A stretch of DNA of 64,000 nucleotides from Dyella lipolytica (GCF_030160075.1 NZ_BSNQ01000003.1:738625-802624), one strand, 5' to 3'. Counted from the first letter of the stretch, positions 24,638 through 35,763 are shown. The notes: generated from the sequence alone by a model not told the origin. Numbers and translations are program-made.

Positions 24638-26356
24638 TCAACGCAACAGATTCACCTTAGCCAGGTCCACTAGCTGGCCACCGCGTCCATCGAGCACCGC
24701 CTTGATCATGAAGAGGCCGAACTTGTAGGCCTCGTCGAACGTCGTCTTGGGCGGCATGGCCAGTTCCTGCCTTGCACTGACCACGTCGACCAGGGCGGGG
24801 CCATCATGCGAAAACGCTTCGATCAGCGCAGCGCGAAGGTCTTCGGCGCGTTCCACGCGAATGCCTTTGACGCCCACGGCGCTGGCCATTTGCGCAAAGT
24901 TGGGATTGATCAGGTCGCAGCCCGAATCCAGGAATCCGTTGGCTTTCATCTCCATCTCGACGAAGCCCAGCGTACCGTTGTTAAGCAGGATGATCTTTAC
25001 GGGCAGATCGAGCTGCGTCAGCGATAGAAAATCACCCATCATCATGGCAAAACCGCCGTCGCCGGACATGGAAATCACTTGGCGATCGGGGCAAGCGACC
25101 TGCGCGCCGATAGCGTGCAACATCGCGTTCGCCATGGATCCATGGTTGAACGAACCGACGATGCGGCGCTTGCCGTTGACCTTCAGATAACGCGCCGTCC
25201 ACAAGATCGGTGTGCCCACGTCGCAGGTGAAGACGGCGTCTTCGGCCGCCAGCTCACTGACCAGCTTGGTCACGTACTGGGGATGAATGACGTCGCTGCC
25301 ATGCCTCGGCTCGGCCAGTTCATCCAGCCCTTCGCGGGCTTTCTTGTAATGGGCGAGCGCAGCGTCGAGATGGCTGGTATCCGTCTTTTCGGGAATCGAC
25401 GGCAACAGGATCTGCAGCGTTTCGCGCACGTCACCGATCAAGCCGAGGTCCAGCGGGCAGCGATTGCCAAGCGCCTCAGGACGAGCATCGATCTGGGCCA
25501 CTTTTGCGTGTTGGGGAAAGAACTGGCGGTACGGAAAATCCGTGCCGAGCAAAAGCAGCGTGTCGCAATCTTTCATGGCGGCGTAGCCGGAAGAGAAGCC
25601 AACAAGCCCGGTCATGCCAACGTCGTAAGGATTGTCGTACTCCATGTATTCCTTGCCGCGCAGCGTGTGCACGATAGGCGCTTTTAGCCGGCGTGCCAGT
25701 TCCACGACCTCATCATGGGCACCGGCGCAGCCCGCACCGCAGAACATCGTGATTCGCGTGCCATCCTTGAGCAGATTGGTGAGCCGCTTCAGATCCTTCA
25801 AGGAAGGGTGGACGACGGGCTTCGACGGTATGACCCAGCGTGGTACTTCTGCGACGGCTTCTCTCAGCGAAACGTCCCCCGGGATGACCACGACAGCCAC
25901 GCCGCGCCGTGCGACGGCTGCGCGCATGGCGCGACCCAGTACCTGCGGAAGCTGATTCGGGTTGGATACGAGCTCCACATAGTGGCTGCACTCCTTGAAA
26001 AGAATCTCCGGGTGCGTGGCCTGGAAGTAGTCGATGCCGATTTCGCTGCTGGGAATATGTGAGGCGATCGCCAGCACCGGCACGCCACTGCGATGGCAGT
26101 CGAACAAGCCGTTGATGAGATGAAGATTGCCTGGTCCGCAGCTGCCGGCGCAGACCGCAAGCTCGCCGGTCAGGTGTGCTTCGGCACCAGCGGCAAATGC
26201 TGCAGCTTCTTCGTGGCGCATGTGGAGCCACTCGATCGAGCTACGGCGAAAAGCATCGGTCAGACCATTCAGCGAATCGCCGACGACGCCGTAAACGTGT
26301 TTGACGCCTGCCAGTTCAAGAACTTTGGCGACGTATTCGGCAGAGGACATGGCCAT
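24638..26356 (-). CDS. poxB: Pyruvate dehydrogenase (quinone) / pyruvate oxidase PoxB
   Basis: 572 aa from the ATG at 26356, which has GGGAG 8 nt upstream. A further 23 in-frame codons upstream are rejected because they lack such a site and include an imperfect 18-nt tandem repeat (26396-26431). The product follows E. coli PoxB block for block: [83 protein letters not shown] and [11 protein letters not shown] (ThDP/Mg2+). It ends in a C-terminal amphipathic tail, [21 protein letters not shown], equivalent to the lipid-activated membrane-binding segment. It oxidises pyruvate to acetate and CO2 and reduces ubiquinone at the inner membrane. It is divergent from the ubiquinol oxidase operon, which fits a shared respiratory role. 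Confidence 0.93.
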   Translation of the reverse strand: MAMSSAEYVAKVLELAGVKHVYGVVGDSLNGLTDAFRRSSIEWLHMRHEEAAAFAAGAEAHLTGELAVCAGSCGPGNLHLINGLFDCHRSGVPVLAIASHIPSSEIGIDYFQATHPEILFKECSHYVELVSNPNQLPQVLGRAMRAAVARRGVAVVVIPGDVSLREAVAEVPRWVIPSKPVVHPSLKDLKRLTNLLKDGTRITMFCGAGCAGAHDEVVELARRLKAPIVHTLRGKEYMEYDNPYDVGMTGLVGFSSGYAAMKDCDTLLLLGTDFPYRQFFPQHAKVAQIDARPEALGNRCPLDLGLIGDVRETLQILLPSIPEKTDTSHLDAALAHYKKAREGLDELAEPRHGSDVIHPQYVTKLVSELAAEDAVFTCDVGTPILWTARYLKVNGKRRIVGSFNHGSMANAMLHAIGAQVACPDRQVISMSGDGGFAMMMGDFLSLTQLDLPVKIILLNNGTLGFVEMEMKANGFLDSGCDLINPNFAQMASAVGVKGIRVERAEDLRAALIEAFSHDGPALVDVVSARQELAMPPKTTFDEAYKFGLFMIKAVLDGRGGQLVDLAKVNLLR

Positions 26357-26728
26357 GATGATCTCCCTGGAGATGGGTTGGGGCGCGATTTGCCGGACGC
26401 ATGACAAATGGGCGACGCATGGCAAATCGACGACTAACTAAGCGTGGGAACGTCGGCGGGTAGTCATGACGTTAGCGCTATGGGGCGCCTTCGGCTTGTA
26501 CATGTCTGACGGGCTATGGACGAAATCCATATCTCGCCGTCGATCGCTATTTCTTCGCGGAAAATCACGTGTCAGTTCGCAAACAAAAGCGTGCGGTGTC
26601 GTATCCGTTCCTTGTCGAACATTTTCGTCCAATAACACGTCGGCGCGTCTACGTATCGTTCATTCACGCATAACAACCACGTGAAATAGATGCGCGGAAT
26701 GTATGTAGCCGCGTTTCGGAGATCGAGC
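26357..26728. other. 372-nt divergent promoter region between poxB and cyoA
   Basis: No gene is supported. Both the poxB and the cyo promoters should lie here. Near the poxB side there is an imperfect 18-nt tandem repeat (26396-26431). I did not find a convincing ArcA or FNR box by eye. Confidence 0.5.
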
Positions 26729-27646
26729 ATGCCGTTTCAACATTGGCGAAAACCAGCACTCGGAGCGAGCGTCGCTATCGCATGTGCATGGCTATCCGCC
26801 TGCAGCGAAGGTGTATTGGATCCCAAGGGGCCGGTCGGCGCGCAAGAAAAGCAGCTGCTCCTGGAAGCACTGATACCGATGCTGATGGTCATCACGCCCA
26901 TCATCCTTCTTACGTTGTGGTTCGCATGGTGGTTTCGCGCTTCCAATGCACGCGCGAAATACCGGCCGCAGTGGGAGTACTCGGGCCATCTGGAATTCTC
27001 CATATGGATGATTCCGCTGCTGGTCATCCTGTTCCTTGGCAGCCTCGCCTGGGTGGGCGCGCACCAGCTCGATCCTTACCGGCCGCTCGTGTCGAAGCGG
27101 AAACCCGTGACGGTCGAGGTTGTCGCGATGGATTGGCGCTGGTTGTTCATCTATCCCGACCAGGGCGTCGCCAGCGTCAACGAATTGGCGATTCCGGTCG
27201 GTACGCCGATTTCCCTCCATCTCACCTCCGCAACGGTCATGAACTCGTTCTTCGTCCCATCGCTTGGTGGACAGATTTACGCAATGCCCGGCATGCAGAC
27301 GACGTTGTCACTGTTGGCCGACGAGCCGGGCAGCTACCGCGGGCTGTCTGCGCAGTTCAGCGGAGACGGATTCTCCGATATGCACTTTCAGGTGCTGGCA
27401 ACTGACGACAAGGCCTTCAACGCGTGGGTCGATCATGCCAAGGCCGAGGGTGTGCGCTTGGATGATGTCGCCTACAACCAACTCGTCGCCAAGCAAGCCA
27501 CCGGAGGCGTCGTTTACTACTCCCCGGTCACGCAAGAACTGTTTGCCCATGCGATGGAGAGCGCAACCAGGCGATCGGTTACTGCAGAAGTCCCATCGCC
27601 TGCTTCTTCCAGCGTAACGCTTACTGCAGCAGCCAAGGAGCACTGA
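26729..27646 (+). CDS. cyoA: Cytochrome bo3 ubiquinol oxidase subunit II (lipoprotein)
   Basis: 305 aa from the ATG at 26729, which has GGAG 7 nt upstream; the frame is open 13 codons further up, without such a site. A lipobox LSAC (Cys25) ends the signal peptide. Two membrane helices follow (about 42-65 and 88-108), then a cupredoxin-like periplasmic domain with [20 protein letters not shown] and [18 protein letters not shown]. The Cu-A ligands are absent, as expected for a quinol oxidase. It is the first gene of cyoABCD; the next gene begins 1 nt after its stop. Confidence 0.92.
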   Translation: MPFQHWRKPALGASVAIACAWLSACSEGVLDPKGPVGAQEKQLLLEALIPMLMVITPIILLTLWFAWWFRASNARAKYRPQWEYSGHLEFSIWMIPLLVILFLGSLAWVGAHQLDPYRPLVSKRKPVTVEVVAMDWRWLFIYPDQGVASVNELAIPVGTPISLHLTSATVMNSFFVPSLGGQIYAMPGMQTTLSLLADEPGSYRGLSAQFSGDGFSDMHFQVLATDDKAFNAWVDHAKAEGVRLDDVAYNQLVAKQATGGVVYYSPVTQELFAHAMESATRRSVTAEVPSPASSSVTLTAAAKEH

Positions 27647-27647
27647 C

Positions 27648-29609
27648 ATGTTTGGGAAACTGACGCTGCAGGCCATTCCGTTCGATCAGCCGATCATCAT
27701 GGGCACCTGCATGGTGATCATCATCGGCATCCTGGCGATCCTTGGCCTGATCACATACAAACGCAAATGGACATGGCTGTGGACCGAGTGGTTGACCACC
27801 GTCGACCACAAGCGCATCGGCATCATGTACACCTTGCTGGCGATGGTGATGCTGCTTCGCGGCTTCAGTGACGCGATCATGATGCGCTCTCAGCAGGCTT
27901 TGGCGAGCGGCAACGCACATGGCTTTCTTCCGCCCGAGCATTACGACCAGATTTTCTCCGCGCACGGCACGATCATGATCTTCTTCATGGCCATGCCATT
28001 CGTGGTCGGCCTGATGAACTTCGTCGTGCCCTTGCAAATCGGCGCGCGGGACGTCGCTTTTCCGGTGCTCAACTCGGTCAGTTTCTGGCTGACCGCCGCG
28101 GGTGCGCTGCTCATCAATATCTCGTTGGGAGTAGGCGAGTTTGCCCGTACCGGATGGCTGGCTTATCCGCCACTGTCGGAGCTGCCCTTCAGTCCAGGCG
28201 TCGGTGTCGATTACTACTTGTGGTCGCTGCAGATTTCCGGTGTCGGTACCTTGCTGTCCGGCGTGAATCTTGTCACCACCATATTGAAACTGCGGGCACC
28301 CGGCATGACGTTGTCCAAGATGCCGGTTTTTTCGTGGACGGCGCTTGCAGCAAACATGCTGATCGTCGCGGCTTTTCCCGTGCTGACGGCGACATTCGCC
28401 ATGCTGCTGCTGGACCGGTACCTGGGGATGCACTTCTTCACCAACGACGGTGGCGGCAATCCCATGATGTACATCAACCTCATCTGGTCATGGGGACATC
28501 CTGAGGTTTACATCCTGATCCTGCCTGCGTTCGGCATCTTTTCCGAAGTCATCGCTACGTTCTCGCGCAAGCCATTGTTCGGTTACCGGTCCATGGTGGT
28601 CGCGACGATGGCGATTACGCTGCTGGCGTTTACGACATGGCTGCATCATTTCTTCACCATGGGCTCCGGAGCCGACGTCAACGGTTTCTTCGGCGTTACC
28701 ACGATGGTGATCGCGATACCTACGGGCGTGAAGATCTTCAATTGGTTGTTCACCATGTATGGCGGCCGCGTCCGTTTCACTTCGCCGGTCCTATGGACCA
28801 TCGGCTTCATGGTGACTTTCACCATCGGCGGCATGACCGGCGTGCTGATGGCGGTGCCACCGGCCGACTTCGTGTTGCACAACAGTCTGTTTCTCATCGC
28901 GCACTTCCACAACGTCATCATCGGTGGCGTGGTTTTCGGTTGCTTTGCAGGGCTGACTTACTGGTTCCCCAAGGCTTTTGGATTCCGGTTGCACGAAGGG
29001 CTGGGTAAAGCAGCCTTCTGGTTCTGGTTCGTGGGCTTCTACTTGGCCTTCATGCCGCTTTACGTGCTGGGCTTCATGGGTATGACGCGCCGCATGAACC
29101 ACTACGACGACCCGGCGTGGCTGCCTTACCTGCTGGTGGCTGAATGTGGCGCGGTGTGCATTCTGGTAGGGATTCTGCTGCAGGTCGCGCAGTTGGTCTG
29201 GAGCATCCGCAAACGCGACCAACTTAGCGTGGATGCCCGTGATCCGTGGGATGCGCGCACGCTGGAGTGGTCCACGACATCGCCGCCACCGGCCTACAAC
29301 TTCGCGCTGCTCCCGAAGGTAGAAGGGCTGGATGCGTACTGGGAGGCCAAGCAGGGTGTGAATGCGCCGATGCATAAAAATTACGAGCCCATCGACATAC
29401 CCAAGAACTCAGGGCTTGGTTTCTTCACGAGCTTTCTTGCCGTCGTCGGAGGGTTCGGGATGATCTGGCACATCGTGTGGATGGGCGTGCTCGCGCTGTT
29501 CGCGTTCCTCGTACTGCTGGCGTGGTGGTCGTGGGATGAGCACGACGAATACGAGCTGAAGCCGTCGGACATCGCCCGCCTCGAGCGTGCAAGCTTGCTA
29601 ACCAGCTAA
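27648..29609 (+). CDS. cyoB: Cytochrome bo3 ubiquinol oxidase subunit I
   Basis: 653 aa (E. coli, 663) with about 15 membrane helices. Visible ligand motifs include [14 protein letters not shown] (heme b His), [12 protein letters not shown] (Cu-B His with the cross-linked Tyr), LHHFFTMG (two Cu-B His) and HFHNVIIGG (heme o3 and heme b His). This is the catalytic, proton-pumping subunit that reduces O2 with electrons from ubiquinol. AAGGAG precedes the ATG. Confidence 0.97.
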   Translation: MFGKLTLQAIPFDQPIIMGTCMVIIIGILAILGLITYKRKWTWLWTEWLTTVDHKRIGIMYTLLAMVMLLRGFSDAIMMRSQQALASGNAHGFLPPEHYDQIFSAHGTIMIFFMAMPFVVGLMNFVVPLQIGARDVAFPVLNSVSFWLTAAGALLINISLGVGEFARTGWLAYPPLSELPFSPGVGVDYYLWSLQISGVGTLLSGVNLVTTILKLRAPGMTLSKMPVFSWTALAANMLIVAAFPVLTATFAMLLLDRYLGMHFFTNDGGGNPMMYINLIWSWGHPEVYILILPAFGIFSEVIATFSRKPLFGYRSMVVATMAITLLAFTTWLHHFFTMGSGADVNGFFGVTTMVIAIPTGVKIFNWLFTMYGGRVRFTSPVLWTIGFMVTFTIGGMTGVLMAVPPADFVLHNSLFLIAHFHNVIIGGVVFGCFAGLTYWFPKAFGFRLHEGLGKAAFWFWFVGFYLAFMPLYVLGFMGMTRRMNHYDDPAWLPYLLVAECGAVCILVGILLQVAQLVWSIRKRDQLSVDARDPWDARTLEWSTTSPPPAYNFALLPKVEGLDAYWEAKQGVNAPMHKNYEPIDIPKNSGLGFFTSFLAVVGGFGMIWHIVWMGVLALFAFLVLLAWWSWDEHDEYELKPSDIARLERASLLTS

Positions 29610-29633
29610 ATCAAGATATCAGGAGAGTACCCA

Positions 29634-30251
29634 ATGTCAGTGGAAGCGGTCACGGTAGATGCCTATCCGGAAGAGGGCGCCGTACTACCAACGCGCCAGC
29701 ACGTTACCGGTTTCGGTTTCTATGTCTACCTGCTTAGCGATGGAATACTGTTCGCCGCGCTGTTTGCCGCCTTTGCGGTGCTTCATGGCGCTACCGACGG
29801 TGGACCGGACAGCCATGCGCTCTTCAGCGCGCGAAACGCCTTCATTGAAACGGCTTGCCTGCTGACCAGCAGCTTCACCTGCGGTATTGCCATGCTGGCA
29901 TGCGATCGCCGCAACCGTTTCGTGACGCTGGTTGGCTTCCTGCTGACCGGCGTGCTGGGGGCGATGTTTCTTACGCTGGAAGTGCGGGAATTTTCCGACC
30001 TGATCGCTAGAGGGGCAGGGCCCGACCGTAGTGCCTTTCTATCGTCATTCTTCACGCTGGTGAGTACACACGGCATCCATGTCACCTGCGGGCTGCTATG
30101 GCTGACCGTGCTGCTTGTCCAGTTTCTCGGACGCGGCTTCACGCCGGCCATCACCCGACGCTTTCTGTGCTTCAGCCTGTTCTGGCACGTGCTCGATATC
30201 GTGTGGATCGCGCTCTTCACTTTTGTGTACCTGATTGGAGGCTACCTATGA
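29634..30251 (+). CDS. cyoC: Cytochrome bo3 ubiquinol oxidase subunit III
   Basis: 205 aa with five membrane helices, the standard CyoC layout, including FGFYVYLLSDGILFAALFAAFAVL and the C-terminal RFLCFSLFWHVLDIVWIALFTFVYL signature. It is a structural subunit without redox centres. A strong AGGAG precedes the ATG, 24 nt after cyoB, and its stop overlaps the start of cyoD in an ATGA. Confidence 0.95.
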   Translation: MSVEAVTVDAYPEEGAVLPTRQHVTGFGFYVYLLSDGILFAALFAAFAVLHGATDGGPDSHALFSARNAFIETACLLTSSFTCGIAMLACDRRNRFVTLVGFLLTGVLGAMFLTLEVREFSDLIARGAGPDRSAFLSSFFTLVSTHGIHVTCGLLWLTVLLVQFLGRGFTPAITRRFLCFSLFWHVLDIVWIALFTFVYLIGGYL

Positions 30252-30637
30252 CGAACCAGTTACATGACACGCAACGCCTGAATCGAAGGACGCCAGGTCT
30301 CGAAACGCATGGCAGTCACGGCACGTGGCGTGGTTATGTCGTCGGCTATGTATTGGCCATCGGCTTGACCATTGCGGCCTTCGCCATTGCGCCGGTGAAG
30401 AATATGGCGCCTTTCAGCATCGAGGCGGCGTTAGTGGTACTCGCTATTGCGCAGATGATCGTGCACCTTATTTTCTTTCTGCACATCAACACGGCGCCCG
30501 AGCAGAAAACGAATGTCCTTGCGTTGGCCGCCACCATGCTGATCATCGCCATCGTCGTGGTAGGTTCCTTGTGGATCATGTCGCACCTGACTGCCAACAT
30601 GGTGCCGATGGATCACCTGATGAACATGCAGCGCTGA
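30248..30637 (+). CDS. cyoD: Cytochrome bo3 ubiquinol oxidase subunit IV
   Basis: 129 aa with three membrane helices. The ATG at 30248 overlaps the cyoC stop (ATGA); the longer open frame upstream lies inside cyoC and is not used. HGTWRGYVVGYVLAIGLTIAAF and the VHLIFFLHIN segment are typical CyoD. It assists assembly of subunit I and copper. No cyoE (heme O synthase) follows; a convergent kinase gene comes next, so cyoE must be elsewhere. Confidence 0.93.
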   Translation: MTNQLHDTQRLNRRTPGLETHGSHGTWRGYVVGYVLAIGLTIAAFAIAPVKNMAPFSIEAALVVLAIAQMIVHLIFFLHINTAPEQKTNVLALAATMLIIAIVVVGSLWIMSHLTANMVPMDHLMNMQR

Positions 30638-30670
30638 ACGTCAATGGCGATCCCCGCGGTCGCCGAGCCT

Positions 30671-33600
30671 TCAGCGCTGAAGCCAGCGACGAATGACGGA
30701 TGAGCGGGTTGCATAAGCGGCGTGCCCGGGTATGGTCAGTTCAACCGTGGTGCCTTGCGGGTTGGCACCTCGGATGATCAGTCGGCCTCCAAGTTGCGAT
30801 GCGCGTTCGCGCATGCCCGCTACGCCCCAATGCCCCACCTTTTGCTGTTCTTGGATCTTTTCTTCGGTCATGCCGATGCCGTTATCCGTGACGTCCACGA
30901 TGAAGGCCTTTGGTGTGTAATTGACCGACACAATCACCCATTCGGCCTCGGCATGCTTGAAAGCGTTGATGACGCTTTCACGTACGATCGTGACAACTTC
31001 CTCGCAAGCGCAGGGACGAAGCGTGCGAGACTTCCCTTCGACACGAATGGAGAAGTGCGTCGCTGAATGGATCGCGGCGTCGGTTCCGATGGTTTCCAAC
31101 TTTTCAATCAGGTCCGTATAACCGGACGTAGCGACCCTAAGCTCGTTAATGGCATCGCGTCCTTCGGTCAGGACGGCGCGCATCTTCTCTTCGATTCCGG
31201 TTATCCGAAGCTGCTGGTTTTCCGATAGATCGCGGCTGCGTGAAAGCACCTCGATTTGCAGGAGCATGCCTTGCATACCTTGAAGAAGCGTGTCGTGCAG
31301 ATCGCGCGCAATGCGTTCGCGTTCGGACAAACGTTCTTCCATTAGTAACTGGTAACGCCGTTCGACGAGCCTGAGGCGGAGCATGTAGATCAGCGACAGG
31401 GCAAGCACGAGAACACAGGCCATCAATACCCTGAACCAGGGTGTCTGGTAGAAGGCCGGCATGATCGTGAAATTCAACGTGGCAGGCTGCGGGCTGGCGA
31501 TGCCGTCTTCGTTGATTGCAACGACCTCGAAATGATAGTTGCCGGGCTGCATATGGGTATAGAAGACCTCGCGCCGGCCTCCGTCGTCCTGCCATTCGTC
31601 ATCCACTTCTTTGAGCCGATAACGGAAATGCACACGTTCCGGCATGGACAGCGAGGGCGCGGTATAAGCAATGTGGATACCCTGCGTACTCGGCGGTAAC
31701 GAGGGTACAGAGGCTGCCGGCCAGCTGGAATTTCCCGAGGCCAGGGTGTTTATCGAAACGTCTGGTGCAATCGTATTGCGCCGGATGTGAGTCGGGTCGA
31801 TCCAGGAAAGATTCTGCTTGGTCGCGACCCAGATGCGCCCGTCCGTACTTTCGATCATGGTCGGGCCGGGGCGAATGGGAATGGGAACTCCGTTGATGCC
31901 ATCCGCCTGCTTGAAGAGTTCATAGCTTGGTGTATAGCCTGGCTGCTTGAGCCATTTTGCAATTTCGTCGGCGTCTATCCGATATACGCCATCGGGTCCG
32001 TTGAGCCATAGCTCGCCCGTTCGTGTTTCTACGACACCCGACATGCCTCGAAGAGTGTTGTCACCTTTGCCTACCAAGCTCGTGAATGTGCCTGAAGGGG
32101 ACAGGTAAGCAACACCATTGTCACCGGTGACCCAAGCGTGCGTGCCGCGCACGTCGAGGGCAAACACGTTTCCGACGTTCAGGCCATGGGTCGTGTCGTA
32201 GAGCTTGACATGATCGCGGTCGACAACCGCAATGCGGTTGTCGGGGTAGGTCAGCCAGATGCGGCCTGACTCATCGCTAAGGACGCGAATGGCCGGCCCT
32301 TTCGGCAAAGCCGTCAGGCCGCCGTTGAGAGTCCAGGCTCCCTTGGACAACTTGAAGACTCCGACTTTGACGATGGATATCCACACGTCGCCCGCTGCGT
32401 CTTTCGCGATACCTTGGCAGGCTTGCAGAGCTTGCCCGCCATGGTCGTCAACCAGGGTGCCGGGAGGCGGAGGAACGTGGTCAACGTGCGAGCCGTCGTA
32501 GGTTTCCAGATCACTTCTTCCGGGCATCCAGACGACGCCGTGGCTGTCCACCGTCGAACAGTCAGCACCTCGTCCAAAGCCGGCAATGCGGACAGGATCC
32601 TGGTCGCCCTTGATGTACAAACCGTATTCCCGAGGGCTGCCTACCCATATGCCGCCAAGTGCATCGGCAGCGATGGTGATGTTGGTCACGTCGTTCGGGA
32701 AGTTGCTCGCGAAATGGACTGGCGTAAATTTTCCGACCGAAAAGCGGTCGACACCGTCTTCTGTCGCTACCCAGACGTTTGATTCGCGGTCCATGAAATA
32801 GATGAGCACGAATTGGCCCGTCAATCCATCGTGTCGATCGAAGTGTTCCTCGGAGGCAGGCGAACTATTTCCATCGCTCCAACGCACGCGAGTTATGCCA
32901 CCCTGATCTTCACGCGTGAACCACAGAGCGCCCGATGGATCGCGCAAGCTTGCCCAGTAGGGGTAGCTTTTCTCTAACGCCATGCCGGCAGGAAGCCCGA
33001 TAAGATCTCGCTTGCCTTGCAAAAAGTCGACAGGTTGCAATTGATCGCCGCGTTCGTCGAGTACGTAAGCGGTGTCGATATCGAAGAGATAGATCTTTCC
33101 GTCGACTTTTCCGAACCATTGCGGAAGATGACCTGGATAGCCTCGAGACGGACCCACCGTTTCCCATCGGTCACCTTTTTGCCGAGCGACACCGCGTGTC
33201 GTTGCAATCCAGAGCGTATGGTCTGCGGCCCGCGCAAAACCTATGACGCTTCCACCGGGCAGGGCAGTGGAGGGAATGTTCGATACCTTCCCGTCATGTA
33301 GCAAGCTGATGCCGCCGAATGTGTAGCCAATCCACAGGTCGCCATTCGGCTCCGCGTAGAGGGAGAAAATGCTCGTGGTCGGCAACAGGCGGGTCACACT
33401 GTTATCGAAGTGCTCTCCATCAAATCGGTACAAACCATTTTGGGTTGCAAACCACAAAAAGCCGTCCGGCGTCTGGGCGATTGCCGTGCTGCTGGCGGGA
33501 GCGCCATCCCGTGACAGATAGGCGCGGTGCTGGAGCTGACTCAACAGCAACCCATAGGGCGTTTGCGAAGACAGAGGGACGACGACGTGCGGCGGCTCGG

Positions 33601-33703
33601 CGGGTAACGCTGTTTGGGGAAAACAAAGGCCAGCCAGCAGAATGCAGCTAAGGGATGAGCACAGTTGCTGGGCTAGGCCGCTGACCAATCGCCTGGCCAA
33701 CAT
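30671..33703 (-). CDS. Triple-Y-type sensor histidine kinase with beta-propeller sensor, copy 1
   Basis: 1010 aa from the ATG at 33703, chosen for AAAAGG 5 nt upstream and for a fitting signal peptide; the frame is open to 33877. The periplasmic part carries Reg_prop beta-propeller repeats (PDGFLWFATQNGLYRFDG, then further LWIGYT/LWIATT/IWVGSP repeats) followed by a Y_Y_Y domain near residues 640-710. One membrane segment lies at about 730-755. The cytoplasmic kinase has the HisKA_3 box RERIARDLHDTLLQ (His803), an N box ESVINAFKHAE and G boxes DNGIGM and GHWGVAGMRERA. It should phosphorylate a NarL-type regulator; none is adjacent. It is related to the kinase at 57170. Confidence 0.9.
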   Translation of the reverse strand: MLARRLVSGLAQQLCSSLSCILLAGLCFPQTALPAEPPHVVVPLSSQTPYGLLLSQLQHRAYLSRDGAPASSTAIAQTPDGFLWFATQNGLYRFDGEHFDNSVTRLLPTTSIFSLYAEPNGDLWIGYTFGGISLLHDGKVSNIPSTALPGGSVIGFARAADHTLWIATTRGVARQKGDRWETVGPSRGYPGHLPQWFGKVDGKIYLFDIDTAYVLDERGDQLQPVDFLQGKRDLIGLPAGMALEKSYPYWASLRDPSGALWFTREDQGGITRVRWSDGNSSPASEEHFDRHDGLTGQFVLIYFMDRESNVWVATEDGVDRFSVGKFTPVHFASNFPNDVTNITIAADALGGIWVGSPREYGLYIKGDQDPVRIAGFGRGADCSTVDSHGVVWMPGRSDLETYDGSHVDHVPPPPGTLVDDHGGQALQACQGIAKDAAGDVWISIVKVGVFKLSKGAWTLNGGLTALPKGPAIRVLSDESGRIWLTYPDNRIAVVDRDHVKLYDTTHGLNVGNVFALDVRGTHAWVTGDNGVAYLSPSGTFTSLVGKGDNTLRGMSGVVETRTGELWLNGPDGVYRIDADEIAKWLKQPGYTPSYELFKQADGINGVPIPIRPGPTMIESTDGRIWVATKQNLSWIDPTHIRRNTIAPDVSINTLASGNSSWPAASVPSLPPSTQGIHIAYTAPSLSMPERVHFRYRLKEVDDEWQDDGGRREVFYTHMQPGNYHFEVVAINEDGIASPQPATLNFTIMPAFYQTPWFRVLMACVLVLALSLIYMLRLRLVERRYQLLMEERLSERERIARDLHDTLLQGMQGMLLQIEVLSRSRDLSENQQLRITGIEEKMRAVLTEGRDAINELRVATSGYTDLIEKLETIGTDAAIHSATHFSIRVEGKSRTLRPCACEEVVTIVRESVINAFKHAEAEWVIVSVNYTPKAFIVDVTDNGIGMTEEKIQEQQKVGHWGVAGMRERASQLGGRLIIRGANPQGTTVELTIPGHAAYATRSSVIRRWLQR

Positions 33704-33997
33704 GGAGGCCTTTTTGCCGTTGGCATGCATGCCCGTGGAGCCATAACGAAGGATACGCCAAGCCATTAAATATACGCTCATTAGCAGTCGTACACTGCTT
33801 TTCACCAGACGGAAGCTGAGAAAGTCCCAGAAAAACAAACTTGCAGTCGGGCAAGCCGGACATGCTTGGACAAGCATGCTTCAAATTGCATAAAGCAGTC
33901 ATGGTTTGAGACGCATAACTACCCATTTGGGGGGCGAAGGAGCCTGGGGTGGCCGATAGAGTGAAAGATAAGTCGGCAGACAACCGAGGTGCCTCCC

Positions 33998-35251
33998 ATG
34001 AGCGTCAGAGCCGCAGTTGCTCGAGCACCGCGAAGCGCTGAAACCGCCTATGCGATCGCGTGGGGATTCGCGGCGGCCTTCTATTTTCTGGAGTACGCCT
34101 CGCGGTCCGCACCGGCCGTGATGATTCCGGAGCTTTCGCAGGCATTTGGCGTTACCGCCCTCGGCGTCAGCGCCATCTTGGGTTACTACTACTACACGTA
34201 TTCCACCACCAGTTTGGTCGCAGGCATCCTCCTCGATCGCTTCGGTGCCCGTTACGTCGTGCCAGCAGGCATGGCGCTGCTGGCCGTGGGCTGTCTGCTT
34301 TTCGCCGTGCCTAGCACTTCAATGGGTAGTATCGGACGTCTTTTGCAGGGTGCAGGCTCGGCATTCGCTTTCACGGGTGCCGTGTACCTTGCATCGCACG
34401 GTTTTTCTGCAAAGAAGCTCGCGACGGCGATTGGATTCACACAGTGCTTCGGCATGCTGGGCGGCACCATGGGGCAAATCGCCGTGGGGCCGCTTATTCA
34501 TGGCTTTGTAAGCACGGGCCAATTCTGGACGGGATTGGGCATCGTAGTGTTGCTGGTTGCGGTGGGTTTGTTACTGGTGACACCACGCGAAACGCATGTG
34601 GCCGCGACCGGTGAAAAGCGTAACTTCCTTACGCCTTATAAAGTCGTGCTCAGCAATCCGCAATCATACATCTGCGGCATCGTTTCCGGTCTCCTGTTTG
34701 CTCCGACGACCATCGGAGATATGGTTTGGGGCGTGCGCTTCTTTCAGGAAGACAGATTATTCAGCTATCACGACGCGGTCTTCGCCATCTCGATGGTGCC
34801 GCTTGGTTGGGTCTTCGGCTGTCCGCTCTTCGGGTGGCTGGCCGATGCATTGCATCGTAGAAAGGTGGCGCTGCTTATCGGCGTAAGCGCCATGCTTGTA
34901 TGCGCTTTGCAATTGACGTTTCTTCCGGGTGCGTTGCCAAGCTGGGTCACACTGCTCGTATTCGGCATCTCGTCGGGAGCGGCGATGATTCCTTACACGA
35001 TCATCAAAGAGGTCAATCCGGACAACGTCAAGGGAAGCGCAACCGGTGCCATCAACTTCATCACCTTCAGCGTTACAGCGCTGCTAGGCCCGATCTTTTC
35101 CAGTCATTTCGGAAAAACATTGGGCTCGTCTGTGGTCAATCCCGAGTTTCATTTCTTTCAGTCTGGATTGTTCTGGGTGGCGATCATCGCGCTGGCCTTG
35201 TTGGTCTCGCTGGCGTTGCGCGAGACGGGAAGGAAGGCGATCGGTAACTGA
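33998..35251 (+). CDS. Major facilitator superfamily transporter
   Basis: 417 aa with 12 hydrophobic segments. The start ATG at 33998 has GAGG 8 nt upstream; an in-frame GTG three codons earlier is less likely. After helix 2 comes the MFS signature DRFGARYVVPAG, and a related GWLADALHRRKVALL motif occurs between helices 8 and 9. The N-terminal FYFLEYASRSAPAVMIPEL resembles the anion:cation symporter group. The substrate is unknown. It is followed after 23 nt by a tautomerase gene, a pairing that suggests uptake of a small organic acid. Confidence 0.88.
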   Translation: MSVRAAVARAPRSAETAYAIAWGFAAAFYFLEYASRSAPAVMIPELSQAFGVTALGVSAILGYYYYTYSTTSLVAGILLDRFGARYVVPAGMALLAVGCLLFAVPSTSMGSIGRLLQGAGSAFAFTGAVYLASHGFSAKKLATAIGFTQCFGMLGGTMGQIAVGPLIHGFVSTGQFWTGLGIVVLLVAVGLLLVTPRETHVAATGEKRNFLTPYKVVLSNPQSYICGIVSGLLFAPTTIGDMVWGVRFFQEDRLFSYHDAVFAISMVPLGWVFGCPLFGWLADALHRRKVALLIGVSAMLVCALQLTFLPGALPSWVTLLVFGISSGAAMIPYTIIKEVNPDNVKGSATGAINFITFSVTALLGPIFSSHFGKTLGSSVVNPEFHFFQSGLFWVAIIALALLVSLALRETGRKAIGN

Positions 35252-35274
35252 GAAATCGTGAGGTCAACAAACGC

Positions 35275-35652
35275 ATGCCTCTTTATACACTCGTGACACA
35301 GAAGGGAACGCTTGACCCACAGGCCAAGGTTCACCTGGCGAGACAATTGACATCCTTTCATTCCGAATATGCCGGCGTGCCGCCCAACTGGGTACATGTC
35401 GTGTTCCACGAGTTTCAGCCCGGCGACGGCTTCACCGCCGGTGAACCAGCGCCCGCGGCGGCGCTTACGCTCCTGATTCGATCCGGAAGATCGACGGAAT
35501 ATAAGAAGGGATTGCTGACCCGGCTATGGCATATGTTTCAGACGGCCACGGGTGCGCCCGATGATCAAATCGTCATTGGGATACAAGAAGTATCTCCCAG
35601 CCAGGCGATGGAAATGGGGCAGATCATGCCCGACGTCGCAGCGGAAAAATAA
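35275..35652 (+). CDS. Tautomerase-superfamily protein (4-OT/CaaD-like)
   Basis: 125 aa. It begins MPLYTL, so removal of Met would expose the catalytic N-terminal Pro of the superfamily. Its length and two halves (about 1-60 and 62-125) fit the fused beta-alpha-beta repeats of cis-CaaD/MSAD-type members rather than the 62-aa 4-oxalocrotonate tautomerase. Arg69 and Arg72 in LLIRSGRSTE are candidate carboxylate-binding residues. It follows the MFS gene by 23 nt, so the two are probably one operon. The exact reaction (keto-enol tautomerisation, dehalogenation or decarboxylation) is not decided. Confidence 0.8.
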   Translation: MPLYTLVTQKGTLDPQAKVHLARQLTSFHSEYAGVPPNWVHVVFHEFQPGDGFTAGEPAPAAALTLLIRSGRSTEYKKGLLTRLWHMFQTATGAPDDQIVIGIQEVSPSQAMEMGQIMPDVAAEK

Positions 35653-35763
35653 ACGCGCAAAACCTGCTTGCTAAGGTCGGTCGTTGCCTTGAGATATTCC
35701 GGCCTTGCGCATTAAATAAATGCCATGGAGGATCGTGACCTCGATACCTGGGAAGCGAAATCC

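Noticed and set aside
30669-30682. CTTCAGCGCTGAAG palindrome at the 3' ends of cyoD and the kinase gene
   Set aside because: It has no loop and lies within the kinase stop region, so it does not form a terminator hairpin. It is probably chance.
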